A stretch of DNA of 64,000 nucleotides from Qipengyuania aurantiaca. Its GTDB lineage: Bacteria > Pseudomonadota > Alphaproteobacteria > Sphingomonadales > Sphingomonadaceae. The number at the start of each line of letters is the position of its first letter. Position 1 is the stretch's first letter. Under the pieces are notes generated by a model. That model was given only the letters and a program-made list of their open reading frames with translations, did not search any database and had not been told where the DNA came from. Shown in pieces: positions 33,968-44,773 of the stretch. The stretch spans positions 744,001 through 808,000 of the forward strand of contig NZ_CP081295.1 in NCBI RefSeq assembly GCF_019711375.1. The letters run 5' to 3'. The translations under genes and the position numbers were made by a program.

Positions 33968-36634
33968 CTATAGCCATACAGACCGCCGATCCACGATCCG
34001 CTGGAAGCCTGCAGCGAATGAGGTCGCTCTGGCTCGCAGCAAAGTTCGTCTGCCGTCCGCAGTCCGTGTGAACACGAGCTTTGATGAGCCAACATCCCTA
34101 CGCCAGAGTTCAGCAAATCGTTCGGCATTTTCCTTGCGAGCACCGAGCACAGCGGGAACGGCGTGGTAATCAACCCGCTTCTTTATGCCGAGCCATGAAT
34201 TGCGCACGTGCAGGTATCGTGGGTTCTGCACCGGTCCGAGAATTTCCGCGATCGCCTGCATGACCTGCCGTTCGGCGGCCCGGCTCACTCCGGTCAGGAC
34301 GATATCCTTGCGCCCGTCCAAGCTTGTGCGGATTTCGACCTGCGCGGTATCCTGTTCGCGCTCGCTAATGACGTCGGCATCGAACAGCGACCTCAAGACG
34401 ACAAGGGTTACCGCTTCCAGACTGCTTTCCAAAGAACCGTTGCGCCAAGCAAGCCTCCCAGCCTTTGCCAGACGGGGCAGGCTTGCGAGCGTGGCAACAC
34501 CGGCAAGCCCCATCGCGATGACCCCAATTCCTTCGTAGGATGCAGGTCCCCGCAGTTCGTTGGCCGCTGCAAATGCTCCGCTAGCCGCCGCGCTCCAACC
34601 TAGAGCCTGCAAAGTGTCGAACCAGCTTAGCGCTCGCGGTGCGTAACGGGGAGCCGCAGTTTCGCGCACCTGCGCTCGCTCGGCCCCTTCACCGAGCGAA
34701 ACCTTCCAGCGTTCTGCAATGGCTGGACGGTCCGCTGCGGCTGCAAATGTCGCGAGGTTCGCGAATGCCGCCGGTTTTGAAGGATCGAGGCCCAGGCGGG
34801 CAACACCGTCTTCGATAAGGGTAGACGCTCCATTGGAAATGCCTTCAAACGCCTTGAAGCGGCGCGCGACCACCTCGATGTCGGACAATCCGGGTGCCCC
34901 TCCATCGTTGAGGAAGCCCCAGTTGAATGTCGAGACAACCGCATCCCAACTTTCGCGATCTTCCGGATCGACTGTCGCCAGATGCCAGATATTGGCTACC
35001 TTGTCGGGCCTAGCCGGATCGATCCGGATTGCTCGTCCGCGCATCTGGTTGGACAGCATGAAAGAAGCCGTATTGCTCGCAAGTACCAAGCTGTTGAGCG
35101 CTGGCGCATCCCATCCCTCGCCGAGTAGCGACTGCGTGCCAACGAGTATGCGAATGAAGCCGCGTGTGAACAAAGCCGTGACGAGGCGGACCAGTTCAGC
35201 GGTGCCACCGGTCCTACATTCGATACGCACGTGTTCCGGGCAACCCGGCAGATCGCTTGCTCGAAACTTGCCAGGATCGATGTGCAAGTCTGCGGCGACC
35301 CGGTCGAGCTTCGGCAGGGCGCGCTTTGGAAGGATGACCAGGCTACCAGTCAGAACGCCGAGATAATCATCGGCGATGCCTGAGCGCCGCAGTTTTTCGA
35401 AGATTGGCACTACGCCGAGCTTGGCAGGCTTAAACTCTGCATCCGGACGGTTTGGGAGCTCACCAGCGCGAATATGATCGGATAATACGACCATGCGCAA
35501 ATCGTCGTCCAGCGCAGACTGTTCTGCTTTCGCAATGTCCACAATCGAATCCAGTTTTGCGAGGCTGGAGGCCATCAGTTTGAACACTGAACGTGTGTGC
35601 TGCAGACGAACCCGGCCGCCTTCGATCAGGCCATGACGGCTCAGCCGATCGCACAGGCTCTTGAGCCGCGCCGGATCGAGCGGAAACGAGGCCGTTTGTT
35701 GCGATATCACTCCGTCCAGAAAGCGTTCGAGCCAGAACAGCGATGGCTGCGGCACATTGCGCGTCGACACGCCGAGGAGCTTGAGCGGGGGGCGGGGCAG
35801 TTCCCGTCCGGCTGATGCCAGCAGAACGAGCGCTGCCGATAGCATCTCGGGCGCTTCGAGGATCTTTTCGACATGTGCTTCCGATTCAGTGAGCCAGGGG
35901 TGTTCTGCCAGCCAGTCCAGCAACCCGTCGTCTTCGCGCAATTCCATGTGCAGCGAACCGATGGCCGCCCGCCTTCTATCGAGTTGCGCCAGAGCATCTT
36001 CGGTCGGTTCCGACAGGATGAGGTGATCCTGATGAGGACATAGATCGCCATTGCGCACCAGTTCGGGAATGCCGATTTCGAGGTCTATCGGCCCGCACAG
36101 TTCCTCGTAGCGAGACCATTCGGCGAAGCTGGCATCATAAGGCGGCGTTGCAGTTAGCGCGACCAGACGAACATGCTCTAGCCGGTTGGCCAGCTCGTTG
36201 AGGCATTTCCACCACTCCCGGCGCAGGTGATGTGCTTCGTCCAGAACCAGCGTCAGCGATCCTCGACCATTCAGCTTTTCAATCAAAGCATCGAGTTCCT
36301 CACCGCGACGCAGGCTATCGAGCGACTGGTAAGTCGCCAGTGTCAGTTCCTGGGGGTTTTCCAGATCGCGAGAGATTTCTGCAGCTTGAGGTGGGATGTC
36401 TAGAAACAGCGGGCAAAGACGGTGTGCCCACTGTTCGCGAATGGCGATCGTCGGAGCAAATACCAGAGCCGGCCTTCCGATCCGGCGCATGATCTCGAGC
36501 CCGAGAACGGTCTTTCCAGCGCCAGGAGCTGCAACAACGTGCAGTCTATCGTCAGCAAAATGCTCGTCCATCTCTTCAAGGACCCTCGCCTGATAGTCGC
36601 GCCAGGTCCCTTTGAAGTTCATATCCTTGAGCAT
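33968..36634 (-). CDS. DEAD/DEAH-box (SF2) helicase with unusual C-terminus
   Basis: An 888-residue protein. Helicase motifs are all visible: Walker A APGAGKT (lysine 41), DEAH at 132-135, TATPP at 161-165, and the motif V-VI region GTQSLLGEGWDAPALNSLVL with QMRGRAIR at 530-537. Residues about 215-395 are an insertion between the two RecA folds. From about 690 the sequence changes to two hydrophobic segments (GVIAMGLAGVATLASLP is the clearer one) and then a basic domain without a recognised fold. It stands alone, with repeats R6 and R7 on its flanks. The role is unknown; a defence or DNA-repair function is possible. Confidence 0.85.
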   Translation of the reverse strand: MLKDMNFKGTWRDYQARVLEEMDEHFADDRLHVVAAPGAGKTVLGLEIMRRIGRPALVFAPTIAIREQWAHRLCPLFLDIPPQAAEISRDLENPQELTLATYQSLDSLRRGEELDALIEKLNGRGSLTLVLDEAHHLRREWWKCLNELANRLEHVRLVALTATPPYDASFAEWSRYEELCGPIDLEIGIPELVRNGDLCPHQDHLILSEPTEDALAQLDRRRAAIGSLHMELREDDGLLDWLAEHPWLTESEAHVEKILEAPEMLSAALVLLASAGRELPRPPLKLLGVSTRNVPQPSLFWLERFLDGVISQQTASFPLDPARLKSLCDRLSRHGLIEGGRVRLQHTRSVFKLMASSLAKLDSIVDIAKAEQSALDDDLRMVVLSDHIRAGELPNRPDAEFKPAKLGVVPIFEKLRRSGIADDYLGVLTGSLVILPKRALPKLDRVAADLHIDPGKFRASDLPGCPEHVRIECRTGGTAELVRLVTALFTRGFIRILVGTQSLLGEGWDAPALNSLVLASNTASFMLSNQMRGRAIRIDPARPDKVANIWHLATVDPEDRESWDAVVSTFNWGFLNDGGAPGLSDIEVVARRFKAFEGISNGASTLIEDGVARLGLDPSKPAAFANLATFAAAADRPAIAERWKVSLGEGAERAQVRETAAPRYAPRALSWFDTLQALGWSAAASGAFAAANELRGPASYEGIGVIAMGLAGVATLASLPRLAKAGRLAWRNGSLESSLEAVTLVVLRSLFDADVISEREQDTAQVEIRTSLDGRKDIVLTGVSRAAERQVMQAIAEILGPVQNPRYLHVRNSWLGIKKRVDYHAVPAVLGARKENAERFAELWRRDVGSSKLVFTRTADGRRTLLRARATSFAAGFQRIVDRRSVWL

Positions 36635-36706
36635 GTCGTATGGGTTAGCGCCGTTCGCGGAATTCGCCTATCGCGATGTCAGCTATTTGCACTCGGCATA
36701 TGCAAA

Positions 36707-36795
36707 GCTGACTGTCTCCTTACGGCCCCAAATCTGACTTGAGGGCTAGTCTCGCTGGATGACTGAAATTGGGCCGTTACCGGACCGTCCGCTGG
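36707..36795. repeat. Dispersed intergenic repeat, copy R7 (inverted pair)
   Basis: Left arm GCTGACTGTCTCCTTACGGC continues CCCA (36707-36730). Right arm GGGCCGTTACCGGACCGTCC continues GC (36771-36792). The arms are near inverted repeats around a centre that contains GACTGAAATT. The remaining 430 bases to the porin gene (36800-37231) show no gene I can support. Confidence 0.75.
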
Positions 36796-37231
36796 TGGTT
36801 GCCAGTTACGGCAAAGCGGACATTCGTTGGCAACCCGATTGCGGCATCTCAGAATTGATGATGAGCGCCTGGCTTCGGGGACGTTGCGTAATCGGTGATC
36901 GCGATCATGGTCCTGTAGCTACTTACTAACAAGAGTCCGCTCACGACGCAGATCGCGACAGGTGTGCAGAGTTAAAAATGCGCGGAGAGCGAAGTGTCGG
37001 CCAAATGAGCGCAAACGTACATCGACGCACAACCGCGTTCGGCCCTAAAGCTGCATATCGATGAGGCCCGAGCACTTCAGCAATCGCGCTCCTATTACCC
37101 TCAGTTGCAAAGGCGGCCCACAAATACAGAAGCGGTGATCGCTTTCATAATGCGGTTTCACCGACCGCTTTCCAAGCTCCTCGCAAGGGTAGGATTGGCG
37201 AACTGAAGGCCCGCTTGATTTCGGATGACCT

Positions 37232-38620
37232 TTAGAAGGAGTACTTGGTCGAAACTTGGACCTTCTGCAGGTTTCCGGACTCTCCGCTCTCGAGCGTGCG
37301 CTCGGCGTACATGTATTCGAGGCCGATATCGATCGGGCTTGACGGCGAGTATATGACGTTTGCCAGCACGTTCCAGCTTTCGTCGGTCACCGCGCCGCTG
37401 GTGAGCACGACCGGGTTGTCCGCCTTGAAGTAGGCCCCAGCCACGCTCGAGCGAAGCTTGTCCGACCATAGGTGGCGATAGGCAGCGAAACCCGAATAGG
37501 TGAAGATCGGGTCGAGATCTCCGTTGGCGTCGAGCGCCGCGTCATTGACGATGTTGAGACCGATGTAACGGCCAAGGCCGTCGCCGACCGTGCCCATGAA
37601 GCGGAGGTCGTCCTTGGCGCCAAGCGCGATCTTGCCCGACAGGCTGAAGCCGTAGCCGACTGCACTGTCCTCGCCGGTACCGAAGTCGTCATCGGTAATG
37701 CGCAGGTTGCGCAGAATGCCTGAAGCGGTAATCGAGCCCCAGTCACCGCCGAGATTGTAACGGGCAACGAAGTCGGGGAGCGTGTCGTCACCGGCCAGCA
37801 GACGGCCACCCGCAGGCGTCGTCACAGTCGTTTCCGGCTGTTCGACTGCCAGCATCAGCCCGCCATTGGTATAGCGGACCATGGGTTGGCGCGCGAAGAC
37901 CGTGCCAGGCGTCGTTCCAATGAAATCAAGGCTGTCAGGCAGCGCGCCGACGTTCTGGAAAGTCGACCACGTCTGGCCGAACAGCCAGTTGTCATAGGTA
38001 ATGAAGGCCTGACGCAGGCGCGGCTGGTAGCTGTTGGAGATGCGCTCGTCGCCGTTCGGCGTGACCATGAAGTCCAGCTCGATCTGCGAGTTAAGCTTGT
38101 GCTCGGCACCAACGTCGGTCGACGTCTTGAAGATGAAGCGCGACTGGCGGGCGTTGAAATCGGTATCCCAGCCCGAGGCTTCCCCGCCGACCGGAATGAC
38201 GCCGGGAATGAGGAAATCGCGCACGATGCTGCCCGAGGCGACCTGCCCGCCGCTGGTGCGCTGGGAAATCGCATCAAGCTTGACGTATCCGGCATAGGAA
38301 ACCGTGGTGTTGCCGACGCGGAAGCCCTTGTCTTCCTGCTTCTTGGGCTCCTCGATCTGCGCGGCAAGCTCTTCCTGGCGTGCCTGCATTGCCCTGGTTT
38401 CGGCGAGGGCCGCCTCGGCCGCTGCAGCGCTTTCGGCCTGGTTGGCCTCCATCTGGCCTTCCTGCGCATCGAGTCGTTCGATCAGCCCCATGACCAGCGT
38501 CTCGAGCCGGTCGAGCCGCGCTTCGAACTCTGCGTCCTGCGCTGCGGCTGGCGTCGCCGCGAGGCAGGTCCCCGCCAGAAGAGCTACGCGAAATCCTTTC
38601 CTTACCTTGCAGCCAAGCAT
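37232..38620 (-). CDS. DcaP-type outer-membrane porin
   Basis: A 462-residue outer-membrane protein: signal peptide (cleavage after AAAQ), a coiled-coil N-terminus of about 70 residues (EFEARLDRLETLVMGLIERL), then a beta-barrel beginning YAGYVKLDAISQRTSG and ending in the porin-type aromatic STKYSF. DcaP-like trimeric porins take up dicarboxylates and other small anionic nutrients. ATG 38620 follows GAGGGAGA. It is divergent from acs, consistent with a role in uptake of carboxylates for that pathway. Confidence 0.88.
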   Translation of the reverse strand: MLGCKVRKGFRVALLAGTCLAATPAAAQDAEFEARLDRLETLVMGLIERLDAQEGQMEANQAESAAAAEAALAETRAMQARQEELAAQIEEPKKQEDKGFRVGNTTVSYAGYVKLDAISQRTSGGQVASGSIVRDFLIPGVIPVGGEASGWDTDFNARQSRFIFKTSTDVGAEHKLNSQIELDFMVTPNGDERISNSYQPRLRQAFITYDNWLFGQTWSTFQNVGALPDSLDFIGTTPGTVFARQPMVRYTNGGLMLAVEQPETTVTTPAGGRLLAGDDTLPDFVARYNLGGDWGSITASGILRNLRITDDDFGTGEDSAVGYGFSLSGKIALGAKDDLRFMGTVGDGLGRYIGLNIVNDAALDANGDLDPIFTYSGFAAYRHLWSDKLRSSVAGAYFKADNPVVLTSGAVTDESWNVLANVIYSPSSPIDIGLEYMYAERTLESGESGNLQKVQVSTKYSF

Positions 38621-38764
38621 GTCCAATCTCCCTCGTTTGTTATGGGGAGGGACAATGCACCTCCATCATAGGAAGGATAAATCGGCAGATAGTCGTAAGA
38701 CCTTGGTCTGACAGCGAAGCCCCTTGCCCTAGTGCTATTCCGAGTCGGGAAAGGGAGACCGACC

Positions 38765-40696
<1,932 letters not shown>

Positions 40697-40701
40697 GCAT
40701 C

Positions 40702-41337
40702 ATGGCCCAGCGCATCATCATCGCCGACGACCACCCGCTGTTCCGCACGGCGCTCAGCCATGCGGTGGCCAAGGTGTGGCCAGATGCGGAGATCGTCGAA
40801 GCGTCGAGCGCGGGAGAAGCGCGCCGCGAGGTCGAGCAGGGGGCGGAAGCCTTGTTGCTCGATCTTCACATGGAGGATTCGAACGGTCTTTCGACGCTGA
40901 TGGACTTCCGCCAGGATCATCCCGCCCTGCCGGTCATCATTGTGTCGGCAAGCGAGGACCCGAGGGTGTATGCCGCGGCCAACCAGCTTGGCGCTGCAGC
41001 CTTCATCCCGAAATCCGCCAGCCTCGACGAAATGCGCGAGGCGCTCTCTTGCGTCCGCGAGGGCGACCGCTGGTTTCCCGACAGCGAAGACGAAACCGAT
41101 GACGACCTCGCCCGCATCGCGTCACTCACCCCGGCGCAGCGTCGCATCCTCGGCCAGCTCAACGAGGGCCTGCTGAACAAGCAGATCGCCTATGAGCTCG
41201 ATATCAGCGAAGCGACCGTGAAAGCCCACATTACGGCGATCTTCCGCAAGCTAGGCGTGGTCAATCGCACACAGGCCGTCCTGCTGGCCGGCAAGCTTAT
41301 CGTCGATCAGGACACGGCGGATCCGGCCGAGGCCTGA
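40702..41337 (+). CDS. crbR: LuxR-type response regulator, CrbR-like
   Basis: A 211-residue NarL/FixJ-type regulator. The receiver has the acidic pair in IIIADDHPLF, phospho-acceptor aspartate 54 in LLLDLHMEDS and lysine in AFIPKSAS. The C-terminal LuxR helix-turn-helix is LTPAQRRILGQLNEGLLNKQ followed by the DISEATVKAHITAIFRKLG recognition region. CrbR-type regulators activate acs and acetate uptake. Here the gene sits immediately after acs and its 3' end overlaps the convergent kinase gene by 31 bases. Confidence 0.85.
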   Translation: MAQRIIIADDHPLFRTALSHAVAKVWPDAEIVEASSAGEARREVEQGAEALLLDLHMEDSNGLSTLMDFRQDHPALPVIIVSASEDPRVYAAANQLGAAAFIPKSASLDEMREALSCVREGDRWFPDSEDETDDDLARIASLTPAQRRILGQLNEGLLNKQIAYELDISEATVKAHITAIFRKLGVVNRTQAVLLAGKLIVDQDTADPAEA

Positions 41338-44300
41338 CCGCCTGCCTGCGCCCGGGCGATGCAATCGGAAATCAGGGCCCGTAGCGCAGCCGGCGAAGAC
41401 GGTTTGAGCAACCGGTTCGCGCCCATCCGCTTCGCCGCAGCTTCGGTCTCCTCGCCTGCCTCCGCGGTGAGCAGGATCGCGGGAGGCCGCACCCCCCATT
41501 CCTTCGTCAGCGCATCGTAGACACCGTCACCACGTTCATCGTCGTCCAGGCGGAAATCCATGATTGCCATATCGGGTGCTGCCGGACATACGGCCCGCGC
41601 CTCGGCAAGACTGCCGGCACAGGTGACCTGAAGGCCCCACTTCGAAAGCACGGTCGATGTCGCGCTGAGAGCGGCGGGATCGTTATCGACCACCAGCACC
41701 CTTGCATCCGCAATCGCCGAGGCGCGCCGCTTCGGTTTGGCCTTGGGCCGCGTCTGCCAGCGCAGGACCGGCAGGCTGGCGGAAAAGCGGCTTCCCTTTC
41801 CGATCACCGAGCGCGTGACGATTTCGACGTCGAGCAGCGCGGCGATCCTGCGCACGATGGCAAGCCCGAGGCCGAGGCCTTCCCGGTTGCTCGAGGCGCC
41901 GCGCTGGAACTCGCCGAACAGCCGCTCGACATCCTTCTCCGCGATCCCCGGACCGGTATCGTAGACGCATAGAGAAATATCCTCTCCATCCCTGCGCACG
42001 CCGAGCAGGACCCCGCCCTCTTCGGTGTAGCGCACAGCGTTGCTCACGAGGTTGCGCGTAATGCTCGCCAGAAGGGCGCGGTCGGTATGCAACCACGCAC
42101 TCGTCCGCACGCAGCGGAAACGCAGCCCCTTTTCCTCCGCCTGCACGGCAAACTCGCGCTCGATCTCGCGGAAGATCTCCTCGAGCGCGACAGGTTCGAG
42201 CTTCGGCTCGATCCCGCCGCCGTCGAGCTTGGAGATATCGAGCAGCGCGCGGATCAGGCGGTCGGCAGAGGAAATCGAACCGTCGAGATCCCTGACGAGG
42301 CGCTCGAGCTGGTCGCGTCCGCGCACCTCCTCGCCGAGAGCGGAGGCGAACAGCCTCGCCGCATTGAGCGGCTGGATCAGATCGTGACTGGCAGCAGCAA
42401 GGAAGCGCGTCTTGGACTGGGTCGCAGCTTCGAGCTTCTCGTTTGCCTCGATAAGCTGACGCGTACGCTCCGCGACCTTCTGCTCGAGCGCCTGCTCGGC
42501 CCGGCGCTCTGCCGTCACATCGCTGTAGCTGGTCACATAGCCGCCGCCCGGTGCCGGATTGCCGACGATCAGCATGATGCGCCCGTCGGGCTGCTCGCGT
42601 TCCATGCGGTGCGTCCTGCCTGCCCGCATGTGGTCGAGGCGGCGCGCGATCTGGCGCTCGATCTCGTCTTCGTCAGTGCCGCCGAGCCGCAGATTGAAGC
42701 GGATGAGCTCTGCGATTGGCGTTCCCACACTGGCCAGTTCGTCGGGCAGTCCGAACATTTCCTGATAGCGGCTATTCCATGCCACGAGGTTCATGTCGGC
42801 ATCCACCAGCGCCACGCCCTGGTCGATGTTCTCGATCGCGAGCTGGAGCAGGGCGCCGCTGAAAGTCAGGCGCCGGTTGGTCTCGTCGAACATGGCGACG
42901 ACCTTTTCCAGTGGCACCGGGTCGCCCTGTGACCAGCTCGCCATCAGCATCCGGGCCGACGGCGTTCCGACGACCCCAGCAATAGTGCGCTCGGCAAGCG
43001 CCATCACTTCCTGGTCGGCAGGCGCGTCGTCGCGATAGGCGTCCCCGAGGGTTTCGAGCGCCCGCTTCTGGCCGACGAATTGCGCGAGCAGGAGACGGAT
43101 GTCGCCGACGCGTTTGCTGGTTGCGAAAGAAGGGCGCGTACCCGGGGGTGTCATGCCCACGAATGCCGCAGCCTGCGCGGCATCCACAAGCGTTTCCTGG
43201 CCGAAAGCGGAACCGGTCCAATAGGCAGCGACATTGGCGCCGAGGCTGAGGAGCACGCCTGAAACGAGCATATCGGGATGGATTGCAAGCGGCGGGGCCT
43301 GTCCTGTCGCCGAGGGAAGGATGAGCAACGTCAGCCAGCACACGAAGCCCGCGACCAGCCCGCAGACCATGCCGACCTTGTTGCCGTGGCGGCTGACCAT
43401 GCCCAATACCAGCCCGGGCGCAAACTGCGCCATCGCTGCGAAGGCCAGCGTACCGAGGCCAGCAAGGTTCGCGGCGGCACCGAAGCCCAGATAGAACAGG
43501 TAGGCGAAGAACAGGAGCGCCGCGATGACGAGGCGCCGTACCATGAGGAGGCGGGTCGCAAGCCGGGAACGGTCCCCTCGCCCGCGCAGCTCTCGCCGGA
43601 ATACAAGCGGCGACACGAGGTCGTTCGTAATCATGGCCGAGAGCGCCACGCTGGCGACCACGATCATGCCGGTCGAAGCCGCGAAACCGCCGATAAAGAC
43701 GAACAGTGCGAGAGCCTCGTTCCCCCTGGCCAGCGGCAGGGCCATCACGATCATGTCCGAAGGCGTGGACGCTGGCAGGATGGCCAGGCCCGCCAACACG
43801 ATCGGGACAATCACCAGAGAGGTCAGCAGGAGGTAGCCAGGGAAGAGCCACTGCATCGTGTGGCTTGCCCGGTCGGTCTGGGCCTCCACGAAGGTCATGT
43901 GGAACTGCCGCGGAAGGCATAGCGCGGCACAAGCTGCGATAAGCGTCAGTATGGCGAAGCGGGCATCGATCTGCGTGGCGGAAAAGGGCGAGGCCCCGGC
44001 CATCGTGGTGCTTTCCGTGGCGAAGATGAGCATTAGGGCAAAGGCTGCCACAGCCAGCAATGCGAGAAGCTTCACGACAGATTCGACGGCGATCGTGAGG
44101 ACCAGCCCCGCATTGTCGCCGGCGCTGTCTCCCCTGCGCGAACCGAACAGGATCGCGAACAATGCCATGCTCCCCGCCACGAGCAGGACCAGTTCATCTG
44201 CCGAAACGCTGGATTGCAGGTCGGGATCGAGGGCAAGCAGCGTTGCGCCGACCGATTGGAGTTGCAGCGCCATGTATGGCAGCGAGCCAATGGTGGCGAT

Positions 44301-44669
44301 AACCGTCACCAGCGCCGCAACCAGTGCACTCTTGCCGTAACGGGCCGAAAGGAAGTCGGCGATCGAGGTGGAATGCTGCGCCTTCGCCTGCGCGAGGATG
44401 CGCCGCACCAATCCGTAGCCGACTGTGAAAACGAGGATCGGTCCAAGGTAGATGGGCAGGTAGTGCCAGCCCGCACTCGCCGCCGATCCTACCCCGCCGA
44501 AAAAGGTCCAGCTGGTGCAGTAGACCGCGAGGCTGAGGCCGTAGATCCAGTCGCGCCTGCGCCGGGAAAGCGCGTGCCCCGACTGGCCGAGCCGGTCCTG
44601 CCGCGCAGCCAGCCAGAATAGCAGCGCGAGATAAAGCGTAGCCGCCAGGATTGCTGCACCAAACAGCAT
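41307..44669 (-). CDS. crbS: CrbS-like hybrid: solute-symporter-type sensor kinase with PAS and receiver
   Basis: An 1,120-residue protein. Residues 1 to about 500 are a sodium:solute symporter-type domain with 12-13 helices. A PAS segment follows near 620-720 (AWNSRYQEMFGLPDEL). The kinase core has histidine in AASHDLIQPLNAARLF, N-box NLVSNAVRYTEEGG, and DTGPGIAEKD with GLGLGLAI. A C-terminal receiver has its aspartate in AIMDFRLDDDE. CrbS-type kinases sense an acetate-related signal and phosphorylate CrbR. The start has an excellent GGAGG site. The gene is convergent with crbR. Confidence 0.9.
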   Translation of the reverse strand: MLFGAAILAATLYLALLFWLAARQDRLGQSGHALSRRRRDWIYGLSLAVYCTSWTFFGGVGSAASAGWHYLPIYLGPILVFTVGYGLVRRILAQAKAQHSTSIADFLSARYGKSALVAALVTVIATIGSLPYMALQLQSVGATLLALDPDLQSSVSADELVLLVAGSMALFAILFGSRRGDSAGDNAGLVLTIAVESVVKLLALLAVAAFALMLIFATESTTMAGASPFSATQIDARFAILTLIAACAALCLPRQFHMTFVEAQTDRASHTMQWLFPGYLLLTSLVIVPIVLAGLAILPASTPSDMIVMALPLARGNEALALFVFIGGFAASTGMIVVASVALSAMITNDLVSPLVFRRELRGRGDRSRLATRLLMVRRLVIAALLFFAYLFYLGFGAAANLAGLGTLAFAAMAQFAPGLVLGMVSRHGNKVGMVCGLVAGFVCWLTLLILPSATGQAPPLAIHPDMLVSGVLLSLGANVAAYWTGSAFGQETLVDAAQAAAFVGMTPPGTRPSFATSKRVGDIRLLLAQFVGQKRALETLGDAYRDDAPADQEVMALAERTIAGVVGTPSARMLMASWSQGDPVPLEKVVAMFDETNRRLTFSGALLQLAIENIDQGVALVDADMNLVAWNSRYQEMFGLPDELASVGTPIAELIRFNLRLGGTDEDEIERQIARRLDHMRAGRTHRMEREQPDGRIMLIVGNPAPGGGYVTSYSDVTAERRAEQALEQKVAERTRQLIEANEKLEAATQSKTRFLAAASHDLIQPLNAARLFASALGEEVRGRDQLERLVRDLDGSISSADRLIRALLDISKLDGGGIEPKLEPVALEEIFREIEREFAVQAEEKGLRFRCVRTSAWLHTDRALLASITRNLVSNAVRYTEEGGVLLGVRRDGEDISLCVYDTGPGIAEKDVERLFGEFQRGASSNREGLGLGLAIVRRIAALLDVEIVTRSVIGKGSRFSASLPVLRWQTRPKAKPKRRASAIADARVLVVDNDPAALSATSTVLSKWGLQVTCAGSLAEARAVCPAAPDMAIMDFRLDDDERGDGVYDALTKEWGVRPPAILLTAEAGEETEAAAKRMGANRLLKPSSPAALRALISDCIARAQAGGQASAGSAVS

Positions 44670-44717
44670 CTCATCCTCCCTCCGCTTGCCAGCCTAACCC
44701 AAGGCCGTGAACTTGCA

Positions 44718-44748
44718 AAGAAAAGGGCGACACCGCGCGGTGCCGCCC
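44718..44748 (-). terminator. Terminator of the symporter operon
   Basis: On the minus strand a ten-bp stem (arms 44739-44748 and 44725-44734, one G-T pair) closes a GCGC loop and is followed by TTTTCTTTG. It lies 25 bases after the symporter stop, so the symporter operon is terminated before the kinase gene. Confidence 0.88.
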
Positions 44749-44773
44749 CTCTTCTGTGAGAGCCACGAAGGGC

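Noticed and set aside
36800..37231. Possible genes between the helicase and the porin (for example 36941-37123)
   Set aside because: Short frames without ribosome sites or homology; no conserved pattern seen.
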